From Planococcus sp. MSAK28401 (GTDB lineage: Bacteria > Bacillota > Bacilli > Bacillales_A > Planococcaceae): 64,000 nt of DNA. Numbering within the stretch: the first letter of the stretch is position 1; each line of letters begins with the position of its first letter. Shown here piece after piece: positions 1-7,715 of this stretch. The notes below the pieces were generated by a model. That model was not told the origin of the DNA. It was given only the letters and a program-made list of their open reading frames with translations, and did no database searches. The position numbers were made by a program, and so were the translations under genes. The DNA lies in the NCBI RefSeq assembly GCF_018283455.1, contig NZ_JAAMTH010000001.1, positions 2,151,501-2,215,500 of the forward strand, given 5' to 3'.

Positions 1-676
1 CGGATTCGTGGAGTTCAAACGACACACTTTCTTGTGCTGTCCAATTGACTTTCACTTTACCGCCATTAATCAATGCGGCTGCTTTCTGGCGGGAAATCTT
101 ATAGACCGAGCTCATGACCGTGTCGAGCCGCAGCGAACTGACCGTATGCGCCTCTTCCGTCCACTCCTCGATGACTGGGAGATAGTTGGCGGGGTCGGTC
201 ACTTCTTCGAGCTGGACTTTCACTTTGCCGGCGCTAATAAAATTGGCGCGCAAATACGGCGCTATTTCTGTCATCACTGCGAGCTGCACGGTGCCGTCGC
301 CAATTCGGATATCCCCGAATTTTCCCCGCTCCAAGCCGAGCGACATGAGCGCACCGAGAATGTCCGGATGCTTCAATGTAACGAATTTGACAGGATACCG
401 CAATTCGAACATGGTGACTTGGAAATCACTTTCTTCCGGAACGTAATACGAAGGATGCAGCAAGACGCGCTGGCGCTCTGCTTGGTTGAACAAGCCGGAA
501 GCAGCCATTTCCACATCCCTGCCGCCGATCAGCGATTTGACGATAAAGCGCTGGCGCGGGTCCAGAAAATCCGTGAGCTTCGGTGCATACATATCTTCTA
601 CATCTCGCAGCCAGTCGGATGCCTGCTCGATAAATTGTTGTTCATCTTTGCGGAAATGCTGGAATATCTCTTCCAT
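1..676 (-). CDS. ylmH: S4-domain RNA-binding protein YlmH (3' part missing)
   Basis: Partial gene: 225 codons are visible and the frame runs off the left edge without a stop; the family is about 255-260 residues, so roughly the last 30 are missing. The N-terminus MEDIFQHFRKDEQQFIDQA is typical of YlmH. The C-terminal half carries an S4-like RNA-binding stretch (SSVYKISRQKAAALINGG...VKVNW). Homologues are linked to ribosome-associated quality control and sit next to division genes in many Firmicutes. The ATG follows a good GGAGGG. A terminator lies between it and ylmG, so it probably has its own promoter, which I could not place. Identity is secure; the molecular role comes from family knowledge. 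Confidence 0.9.
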   Translation of the reverse strand, partial: MEEIFQHFRKDEQQFIEQASDWLRDVEDMYAPKLTDFLDPRQRFIVKSLIGGRDVEMAASGLFNQAERQRVLLHPSYYVPEESDFQVTMFELRYPVKFVTLKHPDILGALMSLGLERGKFGDIRIGDGTVQLAVMTEIAPYLRANFISAGKVKVQLEEVTDPANYLPVIEEWTEEAHTVSSLRLDTVMSSVYKISRQKAAALINGGKVKVNWTAQESVSFELHES

Positions 677-768
677 GTGCCGTTCCCTCCGGTTCTTGGA
701 TTCATTCGTTGTTTAACAAGCATTCTACAAACAGAAGAAAAACCCTCTCGCTGTTTGCTGCAAATAAA

Positions 769-797
769 AAAGACAGAGAAATGGATTCTCCGTCTTC
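769..797 (-). terminator. Terminator after ylmG
   Basis: An 11-bp stem (AAGACGGAGAA / TTCTCTGTCTT, one G-T pair) with a 5-nt loop is followed on the minus strand by a run of T. It separates the ylmE-sepF-ylmG unit from ylmH. Confidence 0.8.
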
Positions 798-828
798 CTA
801 TATCAGCTGCTGTTGGTTCAGCTTCTTA

Positions 829-1092
829 TCAGAGAAGGTAGTCAGCCAATGTGAGGATTCCTTGGCTTGCGAGGCTCAATGTGAAAATGGCCACAATCGG
901 CGAGATATCGATCATGCCGATCGGCGGGATAAAGCGGCGGAAAATATCCAGATAAGGATCGGTGATGCGGGAAATGGCCTGCCCGAAAGCAGATTCCTTG
1001 ATACTCGGCACCCAGCTCATGAAGACACTGATGATCAGCAAATAGAAATAAATGTTTATAGCTCCAAGTAGTATATTGATAAGAAGAATCAT
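829..1092 (-). CDS. ylmG: YggT-family membrane protein YlmG
   Basis: This 87-residue protein has two hydrophobic segments (about residues 1-25 and 60-85) around the family core FMSWVPSIKESAFGQAISRITDPYLDIFRRFIP. That core, with its TDPYL and FRRFIPP blocks, defines the YggT/YlmG family. In cyanobacteria and plastids relatives influence nucleoid or membrane organisation; the function in Bacillota is not settled. It follows sepF by 18 bp and is co-transcribed with ylmE-sepF, ending at the terminator just downstream. Length and context match B. subtilis ylmG. Confidence 0.9.
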   Translation of the reverse strand: MILLINILLGAINIYFYLLIISVFMSWVPSIKESAFGQAISRITDPYLDIFRRFIPPIGMIDISPIVAIFTLSLASQGILTLADYLL

Positions 1093-1110
1093 TCGATTTT
1101 TAGCACCTTT

Positions 1111-1608
1111 CTATTGTTGATCGTCGTGATAATAATCGGAGATGGCGCCATCCACTTCGACCGTGTCCGGCACGCACAGGAAGATGTCGGTCCCAATGCG
1201 CTGAATGTCCCCGCCTAGTGCATAAACAGTGCCGCTCAGGAAATCGATGATCCGGAGGCCTTGGTCCCGTTCAATGCGCTGTAAGTTGACCACGACGGCC
1301 TGTTTTGTTTTCAAGCTCTCCGCAATATCCTGCGCTTCCGCATAGACACGCGGTTCCGCCAAGCTGACTTTTGATGAAGAAGCAGATGAATTCTGCAAAT
1401 TGACTATATTCTGCACGGTAGGTTCCTCCAAATTCTCACGGCGTTCTTTCATTGGCTTTGGTGCTTTCTTCTGCGGCTGTTCGGCAGCTGCTGCCGGGGC
1501 CGGCTTCTCATAACGCTGCACAGGACGCTGCTTGCGTTCTTCCTGGACAGGATCTTCCTCGTACTCATCCAGGTAAAAGAAATTCTTGAATTTATCCTTC
1601 ATGCTCAT
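1111..1608 (-). CDS. sepF: Cell division protein SepF
   Basis: SepF binds membrane with an N-terminal amphipathic helix and FtsZ with its C-terminal domain, aligning the Z-ring during septation. Residues 1-14 (MSMKDKFKNFFYLD) form the lipid-binding helix. Residues about 20-80 are a charged, Pro/Ala/Gln-rich linker. The folded domain (VYAEAQDIAESLKTKQAVVVNLQRIE...RIIDFLSGTVYALGGDIQRIG) occupies about 85-150. The start overlaps the ylmE stop in an ATGA, so translation is probably coupled. An alternative ATG lies two codons further on. The 165-residue length is slightly above B. subtilis SepF because the linker is long. Confidence 0.96.
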   Translation of the reverse strand: MSMKDKFKNFFYLDEYEEDPVQEERKQRPVQRYEKPAPAAAAEQPQKKAPKPMKERRENLEEPTVQNIVNLQNSSASSSKVSLAEPRVYAEAQDIAESLKTKQAVVVNLQRIERDQGLRIIDFLSGTVYALGGDIQRIGTDIFLCVPDTVEVDGAISDYYHDDQQ

Positions 1609-2276
1609 CTTTCCGCCTCACTTTCCGACCCTACCAATGCGGTCCCGACGCGGACAAACGTCGCGCCTTCTTCAGCCGCAATCAAGTAATCATTCGACAT
1701 GCCCATCGACAATTCTGTGCAAGGGGCGTGCGCCCATTTCTTGGCTGCAATTTGCTGCTGCAACTCTTTCAATCCTTTAAAAGTCGCTCTCAATAAAGCT
1801 TCATCATCTGTGTTCGGTGCCATGGTCATCAAGCCGACCACACGCACCTTATCGAATTCCTTCAAGGATTCGATAACAGCAGGAACTTCCTCAGGAGGAA
1901 AGCCGCTTTTGGAATCCTCACCGGAAACATTGACTTGGATAAAGCAATTGACAGGCTGATCGGCACGTTTTTGAATTTCTTTCGCCAAACTCATACGGTC
2001 CAGGGAATGAAGATAATCGATGAGACCAATCACGTCCTTGACTTTCCGTGACTGAAGCGTGCCGATATAATGCCAAACGACATCGCCTTTGATCTCCCCG
2101 TGTTTCAGCTTGAGGCCTTCCGGACGGTTTTCGCCCAGGTGGCGGATACCCGCATCAACGGCTTCCTGTGTTCTGTCGATTCCAACTTGTTTTGTGACTG
2201 CGACGATTTCAATGCCGCTATTGATTTCATTTAATGTATGGGCCATTTCTTCAAATATCGGTTTAATCGCTTTCAT
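1605..2276 (-). CDS. ylmE: PLP-binding YggS/PLPBP-family protein YlmE
   Basis: This is a monomeric alanine-racemase-fold protein that binds pyridoxal phosphate without a known catalytic reaction and maintains PLP and amino-acid homeostasis. The PLP lysine sits in IEIVAVTKQVG (about residue 29). Other family blocks are GENRPEGLKLKH, WHYIGTLQSRKVK and ELSMGMSNDYLIAAEEGATFVRVGTALVG, the phosphate-binding end. It is the first gene of the ylmE-sepF-ylmG unit and has a near-consensus promoter just upstream. In B. subtilis ylmD (pgeF) and sporulation sigma genes precede it; here ftsZ does. The SD is weak. Confidence 0.93.
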   Translation of the reverse strand: MKAIKPIFEEMAHTLNEINSGIEIVAVTKQVGIDRTQEAVDAGIRHLGENRPEGLKLKHGEIKGDVVWHYIGTLQSRKVKDVIGLIDYLHSLDRMSLAKEIQKRADQPVNCFIQVNVSGEDSKSGFPPEEVPAVIESLKEFDKVRVVGLMTMAPNTDDEALLRATFKGLKELQQQIAAKKWAHAPCTELSMGMSNDYLIAAEEGATFVRVGTALVGSESEAER

Positions 2277-2308
2277 CTGCTCACAACTTTTCTATAGACG
2301 TTCACTTT

Positions 2309-2337
2309 ATTGTACCAAGCCAAAGCAAATTTATCAA
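2309..2337 (-). promoter_or_regulatory. SigA-type promoter for ylmE-sepF-ylmG
   Basis: Minus strand: -35 TTGATA at 2332-2337, 17-bp spacer, -10 TACAAT at 2309-2314, about 30 bp upstream of the ylmE start. Together with the ftsZ terminator this makes ylmE-sepF-ylmG a separate transcription unit. Confidence 0.75.
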
Positions 2338-2434
2338 TTCAGCCCGGCATTAAAACAATAAAGACAGCTATTTTTCAACGAATTTATGAAGGAATCGTGG
2401 CAACCGACTTTTTAAAAACCTCCATGCCCTCCTA

Positions 2435-2470
2435 AAAGAAAAAACAGCTGCCGAATCGGCAGCTGTTTTC
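2435..2470 (-). terminator. Terminator of the dcw cluster after ftsZ
   Basis: A near-perfect hairpin (AAAACAGCTGCCGA paired with TCGGCAGCTGTTTT, 2441-2469) begins 4 bp after the ftsZ stop and runs into a TTTTTTCTTTT tract on the minus strand. Confidence 0.9.
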
Positions 2471-2473
2471 GTA

Positions 2474-3664
2474 TTAACGGCGTTTTTGTCTGTTGCGTAG
2501 GAATGTCGGGATGTCCAACGCATCTTCACTTTGCTTATCCTGGCGCTGAGGCTCCTGGTTGTAATAAGGAGTTTGCTCTTCGCGGCGCTGGGACTGTTCT
2601 TCGCGGCGTGCTTCACGAATAGAAGGAGCCGGGTTTTGCTGCTGAATCGACTGAATGCGGTTTGCGTTCAATCCAGATCCGCGTGGTGCGCGTCCAGCAG
2701 GGTTCAATTGTTCTTCGTTGAATCCAGTAGCGATAACCGTGACGACGATTTCATCTTTCAAGTTATCGTTGATAACGGAACCGAAGATCATGTTCACTTC
2801 TTCATCTGAAGCGGATGCGACGATATCGGCAGCCTCCTGTACTTCATACAAGCTCAAGTTCGAACCGCCAGTAATGTTCATCAAGACGCCTTTTGCCCCA
2901 TCGACAGATACTTCAAGCAATGGGCTTGATACGGCTTTTTTCGCAGCTTCGGCAGCGCGGTTTTCTCCTGAAGAGACACCGATACCCATAAGCGCTGAGC
3001 CTTTGTTCGACATGATCGTTTTCACGTCGGCGAAGTCAAGGTTGATAAGGCCAGGAACCGCGATCAAATCAGAGATGCCTTGTACACCTTGGCGAAGGAC
3101 ATTATCCGCTTCACGGAATGCTTCAAGCATCGGCGTGTTTTTGTCGACGATTTCGAGTAGACGGTCATTCGGGATGACGATCAATGTATCGACTGATTCT
3201 TTCATTGTCGCGATTCCGCCGATAGCCTGAGTCGAACGCTTGCGGCCTTCGAATGTGAACGGACGAGTAACGACGCCCACTGTCAATGCGCCAAGTTCTT
3301 TAGCGATACCTGCGATGACCGGTGCAGCACCCGTACCGGTGCCCCCGCCCATGCCGGCAGTTACGAAGACCATATCGGCTCCGCGCAAAGCTTCTTCGAT
3401 TTGTTCTTTGCTTTCTTCTGCTGCTTTTTTCCCGACATCCGGGTTAGCGCCGGCGCCAAGTCCGCGTGTCAATTTTCCGCCGATTTGCAGGCGTGTTTCT
3501 GCTTTCGAAAGGTTCAAGGCTTGCGCATCTGTGTTGACAGCGATGAATTCCACCCCTTGAACTCCATGTTCGATCATCCGGTTGACTGCGTTGTTTCCGC
3601 CGCCACCGACACCAATGACTTTAATTACGGCTAATGCATCGATATTTGTATCAAATTCCAACAT
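2474..3664 (-). CDS. ftsZ: Cell division GTPase FtsZ
   Basis: This is the tubulin homologue that polymerises into the cytokinetic Z-ring. The 396-residue protein has the nucleotide-binding [13 protein letters not shown] near residue 18, the tubulin signature [13 protein letters not shown] at about 105-116, and the T7 synergy loop NLDFADV near 210. A Gln/Arg/Glu-rich linker follows residue about 315, and the C-terminal FtsA/SepF-binding peptide [13 protein letters not shown] ends the protein. The linker is a little longer than in B. subtilis (382 residues). A strong SD (AGGAGG) precedes the ATG. It lies 57 bp after ftsA and is the last gene of the dcw transcript. Confidence 0.99.
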   Translation of the reverse strand: MLEFDTNIDALAVIKVIGVGGGGNNAVNRMIEHGVQGVEFIAVNTDAQALNLSKAETRLQIGGKLTRGLGAGANPDVGKKAAEESKEQIEEALRGADMVFVTAGMGGGTGTGAAPVIAGIAKELGALTVGVVTRPFTFEGRKRSTQAIGGIATMKESVDTLIVIPNDRLLEIVDKNTPMLEAFREADNVLRQGVQGISDLIAVPGLINLDFADVKTIMSNKGSALMGIGVSSGENRAAEAAKKAVSSPLLEVSVDGAKGVLMNITGGSNLSLYEVQEAADIVASASDEEVNMIFGSVINDNLKDEIVVTVIATGFNEEQLNPAGRAPRGSGLNANRIQSIQQQNPAPSIREARREEQSQRREEQTPYYNQEPQRQDKQSEDALDIPTFLRNRQKRR

Positions 3665-3721
3665 TCTTTTTCCTCCTAAGATTGCTCAGCTTTTGAACAT
3701 AAGCCGGACACAATGATGATT

Positions 3722-5011
3722 TTATTCAAAAAAACGATCAAACATTTTTTTGGCTTTGCTTACGACACCTTCGTTATCCTGTTTCGGTTGTTTCGGCTGT
3801 TTTTGCTTTTTCGGCTGCTGCTCCACATACTCAGGTTTCTGCGAATGTGCAGCTGCTGAACTATGGCCGACGTTTCCGTAGAACAAATCTTCTGCGTAAG
3901 CGTATTGGATCAATCCAACCGCTGTTGTATACTGCGGCTCGCGAACTCCGATAAACTCAGGCGTGAACAGGCGCACCCGCGTTTGGAGAATGCTTCTTGC
4001 CAGTTCTGGAAGGCCGTCCATTTTGGCCATCCCGCCTGTCAATACGACACCGCCAGGCAGCTCATCGATGCCAAGGCGATATAACTCATCCAAAATCAAT
4101 TCGAAAAGTTCTTCCATGCGAACTCCGATTATTTCAGATATGTATTTTTGGCTATATTGTTCTCTTGAATCCGAACCGATCACCGGCACTTCGAATACTT
4201 CTTCTTCAGAAGCGTCGTCAAAGAACGCGTGGCCATGTTCGAGCTTGATTTTTTCAGCTTGCTCTGTCGGGGTTTTCAAGACAATCGACAAATCTTTCGT
4301 CACATGGTCGCCTCCGACGGGAATGACCGATGCCGCACGCAGGTGGCCATCACGGAATACTGCGATTGAAGTCGACCCACCGCCAATATCGATGCAGGCC
4401 GTTCCGTGGTTCTTTTCATCTTCCGTCAACGCATAGCTTCCGGCTACTAGCGGCTGAACATAAATCTCGCGGATTTCAAGACCCGCGCGTTCAACACAGC
4501 GAAGCACATTGTGCAAGACCGTTTTCGAAGTCGTTACCATTGTACCATCCATTTCAAGACGGATGCCGATCATGCCTCTAGGGTCTTTGATCTCGCCAAG
4601 GTGATCGACGACATATTCTTCAGGAATGATATTGACCAATTCACGTTCTGGCGGAATCGACATTACTTGTGCCGCTTCCAACACGCGTTCCAGGTCCTCA
4701 TCCGTGATTTCACGGTTCTCGCTGTTTACTGCAACGATTCCTTTAACCGGCTGCAATGCCACTTGGTTGGCTGGAATGCCCAGCACGACTTCGTGGATTT
4801 CTTTGCCGATCATTCGCTCTGCCTGATCGACAGCTTTTTTGATGGACTGGACAGTTGCATCTATATCAACAATCGCACCTTTTTTAATTCCATTAGATTT
4901 GACGTTGCCGACGCCGATGACGTGCAACGATTTATTGGTCATTTCTCCGATTAATACTTTAACGGAGGAAGACCCGATATCCAAACTTACATATAATTCT
5001 GATTGACTCAA
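3722..5011 (-). CDS. ftsA: Cell division actin-like protein FtsA
   Basis: FtsA tethers FtsZ to the membrane and recruits the divisome. The actin-fold ATPase blocks are visible: phosphate 1 SLDIGSSSVKVLIGEM (about residue 9), phosphate 2 ACIDIGGGSTSIAVF (about 205) and adenosine PGGVVLTGGMAKMDG (about 335). The C-terminus is an amphipathic membrane helix (KAKKMFDRFFE) behind a Lys/Gln/Pro-rich linker. The start is a TTG preceded by an AAGGAGGTG ribosome site with ideal spacing; no ATG upstream fits. It is separated from sbp by 104 bp holding a candidate promoter, which could raise FtsA/FtsZ independently of the upstream dcw genes. Confidence 0.98.
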   Translation of the reverse strand: MSQSELYVSLDIGSSSVKVLIGEMTNKSLHVIGVGNVKSNGIKKGAIVDIDATVQSIKKAVDQAERMIGKEIHEVVLGIPANQVALQPVKGIVAVNSENREITDEDLERVLEAAQVMSIPPERELVNIIPEEYVVDHLGEIKDPRGMIGIRLEMDGTMVTTSKTVLHNVLRCVERAGLEIREIYVQPLVAGSYALTEDEKNHGTACIDIGGGSTSIAVFRDGHLRAASVIPVGGDHVTKDLSIVLKTPTEQAEKIKLEHGHAFFDDASEEEVFEVPVIGSDSREQYSQKYISEIIGVRMEELFELILDELYRLGIDELPGGVVLTGGMAKMDGLPELARSILQTRVRLFTPEFIGVREPQYTTAVGLIQYAYAEDLFYGNVGHSSAAAHSQKPEYVEQQPKKQKQPKQPKQDNEGVVSKAKKMFDRFFE

Positions 5012-5052
5012 CTCGTGGCACCTCCTTATAAAACTTCTCTACATTACATTCT

Positions 5053-5076
5053 ATTGTAAAATACACACCTTGTCTA
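5053..5076 (-). promoter_or_regulatory. Possible ftsA-ftsZ promoter
   Basis: In the sbp-ftsA gap the minus strand has TACAAT (5053-5058) with a poor -35 (TTACTT) 17 bp upstream. In B. subtilis extra promoters precede ftsA; here only the -10 is convincing. Confidence 0.4.
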
Positions 5077-5115
5077 AGTAAAATAGCGAAACTTAGAAAA
5101 TTTTCCTGCAATTCG

Positions 5116-5478
5116 TCAATTCGCCTCACCAAGCTTGTTTTTTTCGGTCCATTTCGAAAGCAAAATGCGGCGGATCACCGCAATATTCTGGAATAGCCGG
5201 ACGCCGAATGCGAAAATGGCTGCCAAATACAAATCTACACCTAAATGGACACCGAGAAAAGCGAGGCCTGCGGCAAGAACAATATTGAAGAAAAACCCCG
5301 AAACAAAAACTTTGTCGTCGTATACTTGCTGCAAGTGAGCCCTTATGCCTCCAAAGAGTGTATCCAGGGAAGCAAGTACCGCTATCGATAAATAACTGGC
5401 GTATTCAGGCGGTATTTGGATATCCGTCAACAAGCCAAGCGAAATGCCCAACAGCAATCCAAGAATCGATATCCACAT
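5116..5478 (-). CDS. sbp: Small basic protein Sbp (DUF1290)
   Basis: A 120-residue integral membrane protein with about four hydrophobic segments and the family stretch YLSIAVLASLDTLFGGIRAHL followed by VSGFFFNIVLAAGLAFLGVHLGVDLYLAAIFAFGVRLFQNIAVIRR. Sbp is conserved between the ylx genes and ftsA across Firmicutes; its function is not established. It starts 2 bp after the ylxX stop, so it is co-transcribed and probably translationally coupled. Length equals the B. subtilis protein to within a residue or so. Confidence 0.92.
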   Translation of the reverse strand: MWISILGLLLGISLGLLTDIQIPPEYASYLSIAVLASLDTLFGGIRAHLQQVYDDKVFVSGFFFNIVLAAGLAFLGVHLGVDLYLAAIFAFGVRLFQNIAVIRRILLSKWTEKNKLGEAN

Positions 5479-5480
5479 CC

Positions 5481-6203
5481 CTACTCCCCCTCCACAGCTT
5501 GTAGATGCTCCATGTTGATTTCTTTGTCAAAAGCCGGCAGCACCAATTCTTCCTGCAGCTCTGAAATAGTTATCGTCAAATCGTCTATGTAAAAATCATC
5601 ATGAATCGCGGATGCCGTCAGATGACTTGCAAGTTTCCGCGCTTCCTCCATGCTCGTTGCCGTAATGCCGATTGTGAATGGCGGCGTCGAGATGGGGTCT
5701 GCGTTGACCGTGGTGTAGCCATTGATATCGCGTATTGCGGTCGTGTTGATGATACGCTCCCCTGCAATCGCTAACTCAATGCCGTCAAAGCGGTTGATTT
5801 CATTCACCAAACGAATCAATAAATCCGGCGGAATTTCCGTTATCTCGGTTCCAAGCGCAATCGCTTCAAGTGATGGGCGGATCTCGAGTTCGATTCCCGG
5901 CCCAGTCACTTGCGAAAAACCAGCGGTGCTCCGTAAATCTGCAACCGTTTCTTTCAAAACCGCTTCCGGGTCTTGAGTCGCTTCGTCGCTATACTTGCCA
6001 AGTGTGTCTTCAAGCAAACTGATTTCTGACAGCAGTTCCGAATAAAGTTGCTTTTCCCTTGATAATTGCTGGCGGATTTCCCACGTATCGCGGGAATCCC
6101 GGCTATCATCCGTATTTATAGTATTGTATTGTGTCGCTGTCATAAAACCGATAATAAAAAGAATGACCGTAAAACGGCCCGTGATTCGTTTTTGCATCCT
6201 CAT
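5481..6203 (-). CDS. ylxX: DUF881 protein YlxX
   Basis: This is a DUF881-family protein with one N-terminal membrane anchor (about residues 10-25), a coiled-coil-like segment (about 40-70) and an extracytoplasmic domain. Family blocks include GPGIELEIRP, LIRLVNEINRFDGIELAIAGERIINTTAIRDINGYTTVN and SMEEARKLASHLTAS. Two DUF881 paralogues (YlxW and YlxX) are standard between divIB and sbp; they are thought to be envelope proteins but the function is unknown. The first ATG overlaps the ylxW stop (ATGA). An ATG two codons later has equally good SD spacing, so the start is uncertain by two residues. Confidence 0.88.
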   Translation of the reverse strand: MRMQKRITGRFTVILFIIGFMTATQYNTINTDDSRDSRDTWEIRQQLSREKQLYSELLSEISLLEDTLGKYSDEATQDPEAVLKETVADLRSTAGFSQVTGPGIELEIRPSLEAIALGTEITEIPPDLLIRLVNEINRFDGIELAIAGERIINTTAIRDINGYTTVNADPISTPPFTIGITATSMEEARKLASHLTASAIHDDFYIDDLTITISELQEELVLPAFDKEINMEHLQAVEGE

Positions 6204-6937
6204 CCTCCTGCCTCCAACTCCGACAAAAGTGCCGGCATGCGGATGACTTGCCCTGAATCAAGCGTAACAGTGAGGTTATCGTTGACGAGCTGATCCTGAA
6301 CGCCGCCTGACAGCTGCATGGAGGCAGTCAACACCTCTGGACTGCCGATCGCTTCGATCATGAATGGCGCAGGATGCTGGATGCCGTCGACTGTGATGAC
6401 AGGACCCGTGCAGACAATATGGGAATTGCCGTGAATCCGCTGCCCATTCACTGCAATCGCCTCGGCTCCGGAAAGATAAAGTTCGTTGATCACTTGAAAT
6501 ACATGGCTTTCATGGACAATATAGTCGTTCGGATTCACATTGTCAGCCGTGTAATCGCCGTCCTGCAAAGTCACTTTCAAACCTTGCCCTTTAACCGGAA
6601 CAAGCCCGAGGAAGCGTCTCAACTCTTCTGCCTCCCGGGCGTAAACCATATAATTTTCCTCGCCATCCACCACAGAGCGCTCAAATTCCTGGACAGCTTT
6701 TTGCTTATCATCCAGCTCGTCGCGCAATTCTTTATTGCGCTCTTGCTGTTCGATCAATTCTTTCCTGTATTGTTCTTTTTGCTCGAAAAAACTGGCTCCC
6801 GTGAAATTACTTTCCGCTTCCTGCTGGTTCGACAAACTATACGAATAGGCCATGATAAATCCGAGAACCAAGAAAACGAGCGAGAAGACGATCGACTTGC
6901 TGATGCTTTTGCGGTCATTGTTCTTCGATGTTTTCAA
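6200..6937 (-). CDS. ylxW: DUF881 protein YlxW
   Basis: This is the second DUF881 protein. An N-terminal membrane segment (SIVFSLVFLVLGFIMAYSYSL) is followed by a heptad-rich helix of about 60 residues (EQKEQYRKELIEQQERNKEL and onward) and the DUF881 fold (NDYIVHESHVFQVINELYLSGAEAIAVNGQRIHGNSHIVCTGPVITVDG). The frame is open far upstream but overlaps divIB. A TTG at 6937, 4 nt after GGTGAG, gives a protein beginning MKTSKNNDRKS, the best fit to the family; a GTG at 6946 is the alternative. It overlaps the end of divIB by 23 bp. Confidence 0.85.
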   Translation of the reverse strand: MKTSKNNDRKSISKSIVFSLVFLVLGFIMAYSYSLSNQQEAESNFTGASFFEQKEQYRKELIEQQERNKELRDELDDKQKAVQEFERSVVDGEENYMVYAREAEELRRFLGLVPVKGQGLKVTLQDGDYTADNVNPNDYIVHESHVFQVINELYLSGAEAIAVNGQRIHGNSHIVCTGPVITVDGIQHPAPFMIEAIGSPEVLTASMQLSGGVQDQLVNDNLTVTLDSGQVIRMPALLSELEAGG

Positions 6938-7697
6938 GTTCCTCACCCGCTTCCGCCAATCCGAACACATCGTTATAGGAACGGAAATAGATGCCGACTT
7001 CCATATCGATAATGCCTTTGCGGTCTTCGAGTTGGGCGGTGACAGAAGGATAATAATTAATCTTTTCTGCCAAAGTCGATAAAATCGCCTTGATTTCGTT
7101 TCCGTCATTCATATAAATCGTGATGTAATCCGCGCGTTCCCGTTCCGTATCCAAAATGACTTGAGAGATGAGATTTTGCACTTCTGGGTCAGTTTTGACC
7201 AACTGCTCAATTAGCGCTTCACGTTTCGCTTCATCTTCGAAATTCAAAAAGATCGGTCCTTCCACGACGCTGATCGGCTGGTTGAGCACGACACCATTCG
7301 ACAAGACCACCTGGTAGCTATTGCCTTGATCCAAATACCCCATCTCGACAAATTCCTCGATTTCGATTTCAACAGAGCTCAGCCATTTCTTTTCGACAGT
7401 TGCCGATTCGACCCATTCGAGCGATTCGATTTCTTGTTCAATCTCTCCGCTGTCAAATGACCACATCGAATCCCCAACTGCCAAAGTGCTGGCCTGCTCA
7501 TAGCTCTCGCCATCGAATAATTCAGCGCCTGTCACTTTGATGTCACGGATCTCGCTATAAGTGGACTGGCTGTATAAAAGAATGAACAGCAACGAAAGAA
7601 AAACGGTCAATAAAGCCGCAAACTTGCGGTTCGACCTTTTTCTGCGCCGCTCCCGGAGCGTTGGTATGCGTTCTTCGATGTCTATAACTTTGTCCAT
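6915..7697 (-). CDS. divIB: Cell division protein DivIB (FtsQ family)
   Basis: This bitopic divisome protein forms a complex with FtsL and DivIC. The cytoplasmic N-terminus (residues 1-25, very basic RERRRKRSNRK) is followed by one membrane segment (about 27-43). Then come a POTRA domain beginning SEIRDIKVTGAELFDGESYEQAS and the beta domain with EREWADYITIYMNDGN-like sequence (actual ERADYITIYMNDGNEI). A Glu-rich tail ends the protein. The ATG has a good AAGGAG. It starts 18 bp after murD; murG and murB, which separate these genes in B. subtilis, are absent. Confidence 0.94.
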   Translation of the reverse strand: MDKVIDIEERIPTLRERRRKRSNRKFAALLTVFLSLLFILLYSQSTYSEIRDIKVTGAELFDGESYEQASTLAVGDSMWSFDSGEIEQEIESLEWVESATVEKKWLSSVEIEIEEFVEMGYLDQGNSYQVVLSNGVVLNQPISVVEGPIFLNFEDEAKREALIEQLVKTDPEVQNLISQVILDTERERADYITIYMNDGNEIKAILSTLAEKINYYPSVTAQLEDRKGIIDMEVGIYFRSYNDVFGLAEAGEELENIEEQ

Positions 7698-7715
7698 AAC
7701 CGCCGCTCCTTCGCC

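Noticed and set aside
8-841. 277-codon plus-strand open frame
   Set aside because: It runs antisense across ylmH and its promoter, has no recognisable protein features and no ribosome site; ylmH on the minus strand matches a known family.
2368-2616. 82-codon minus-strand frame overlapping the ftsZ 3' end
   Set aside because: It spans the ftsZ terminator and lies out of frame inside ftsZ; basic and Ser-rich without family features.
6938-7108. N-terminal extension of ylxW inside divIB
   Set aside because: The extra 57 residues translate the divIB sequence in another frame and lack family similarity; a TTG with an SD exists at 6937.
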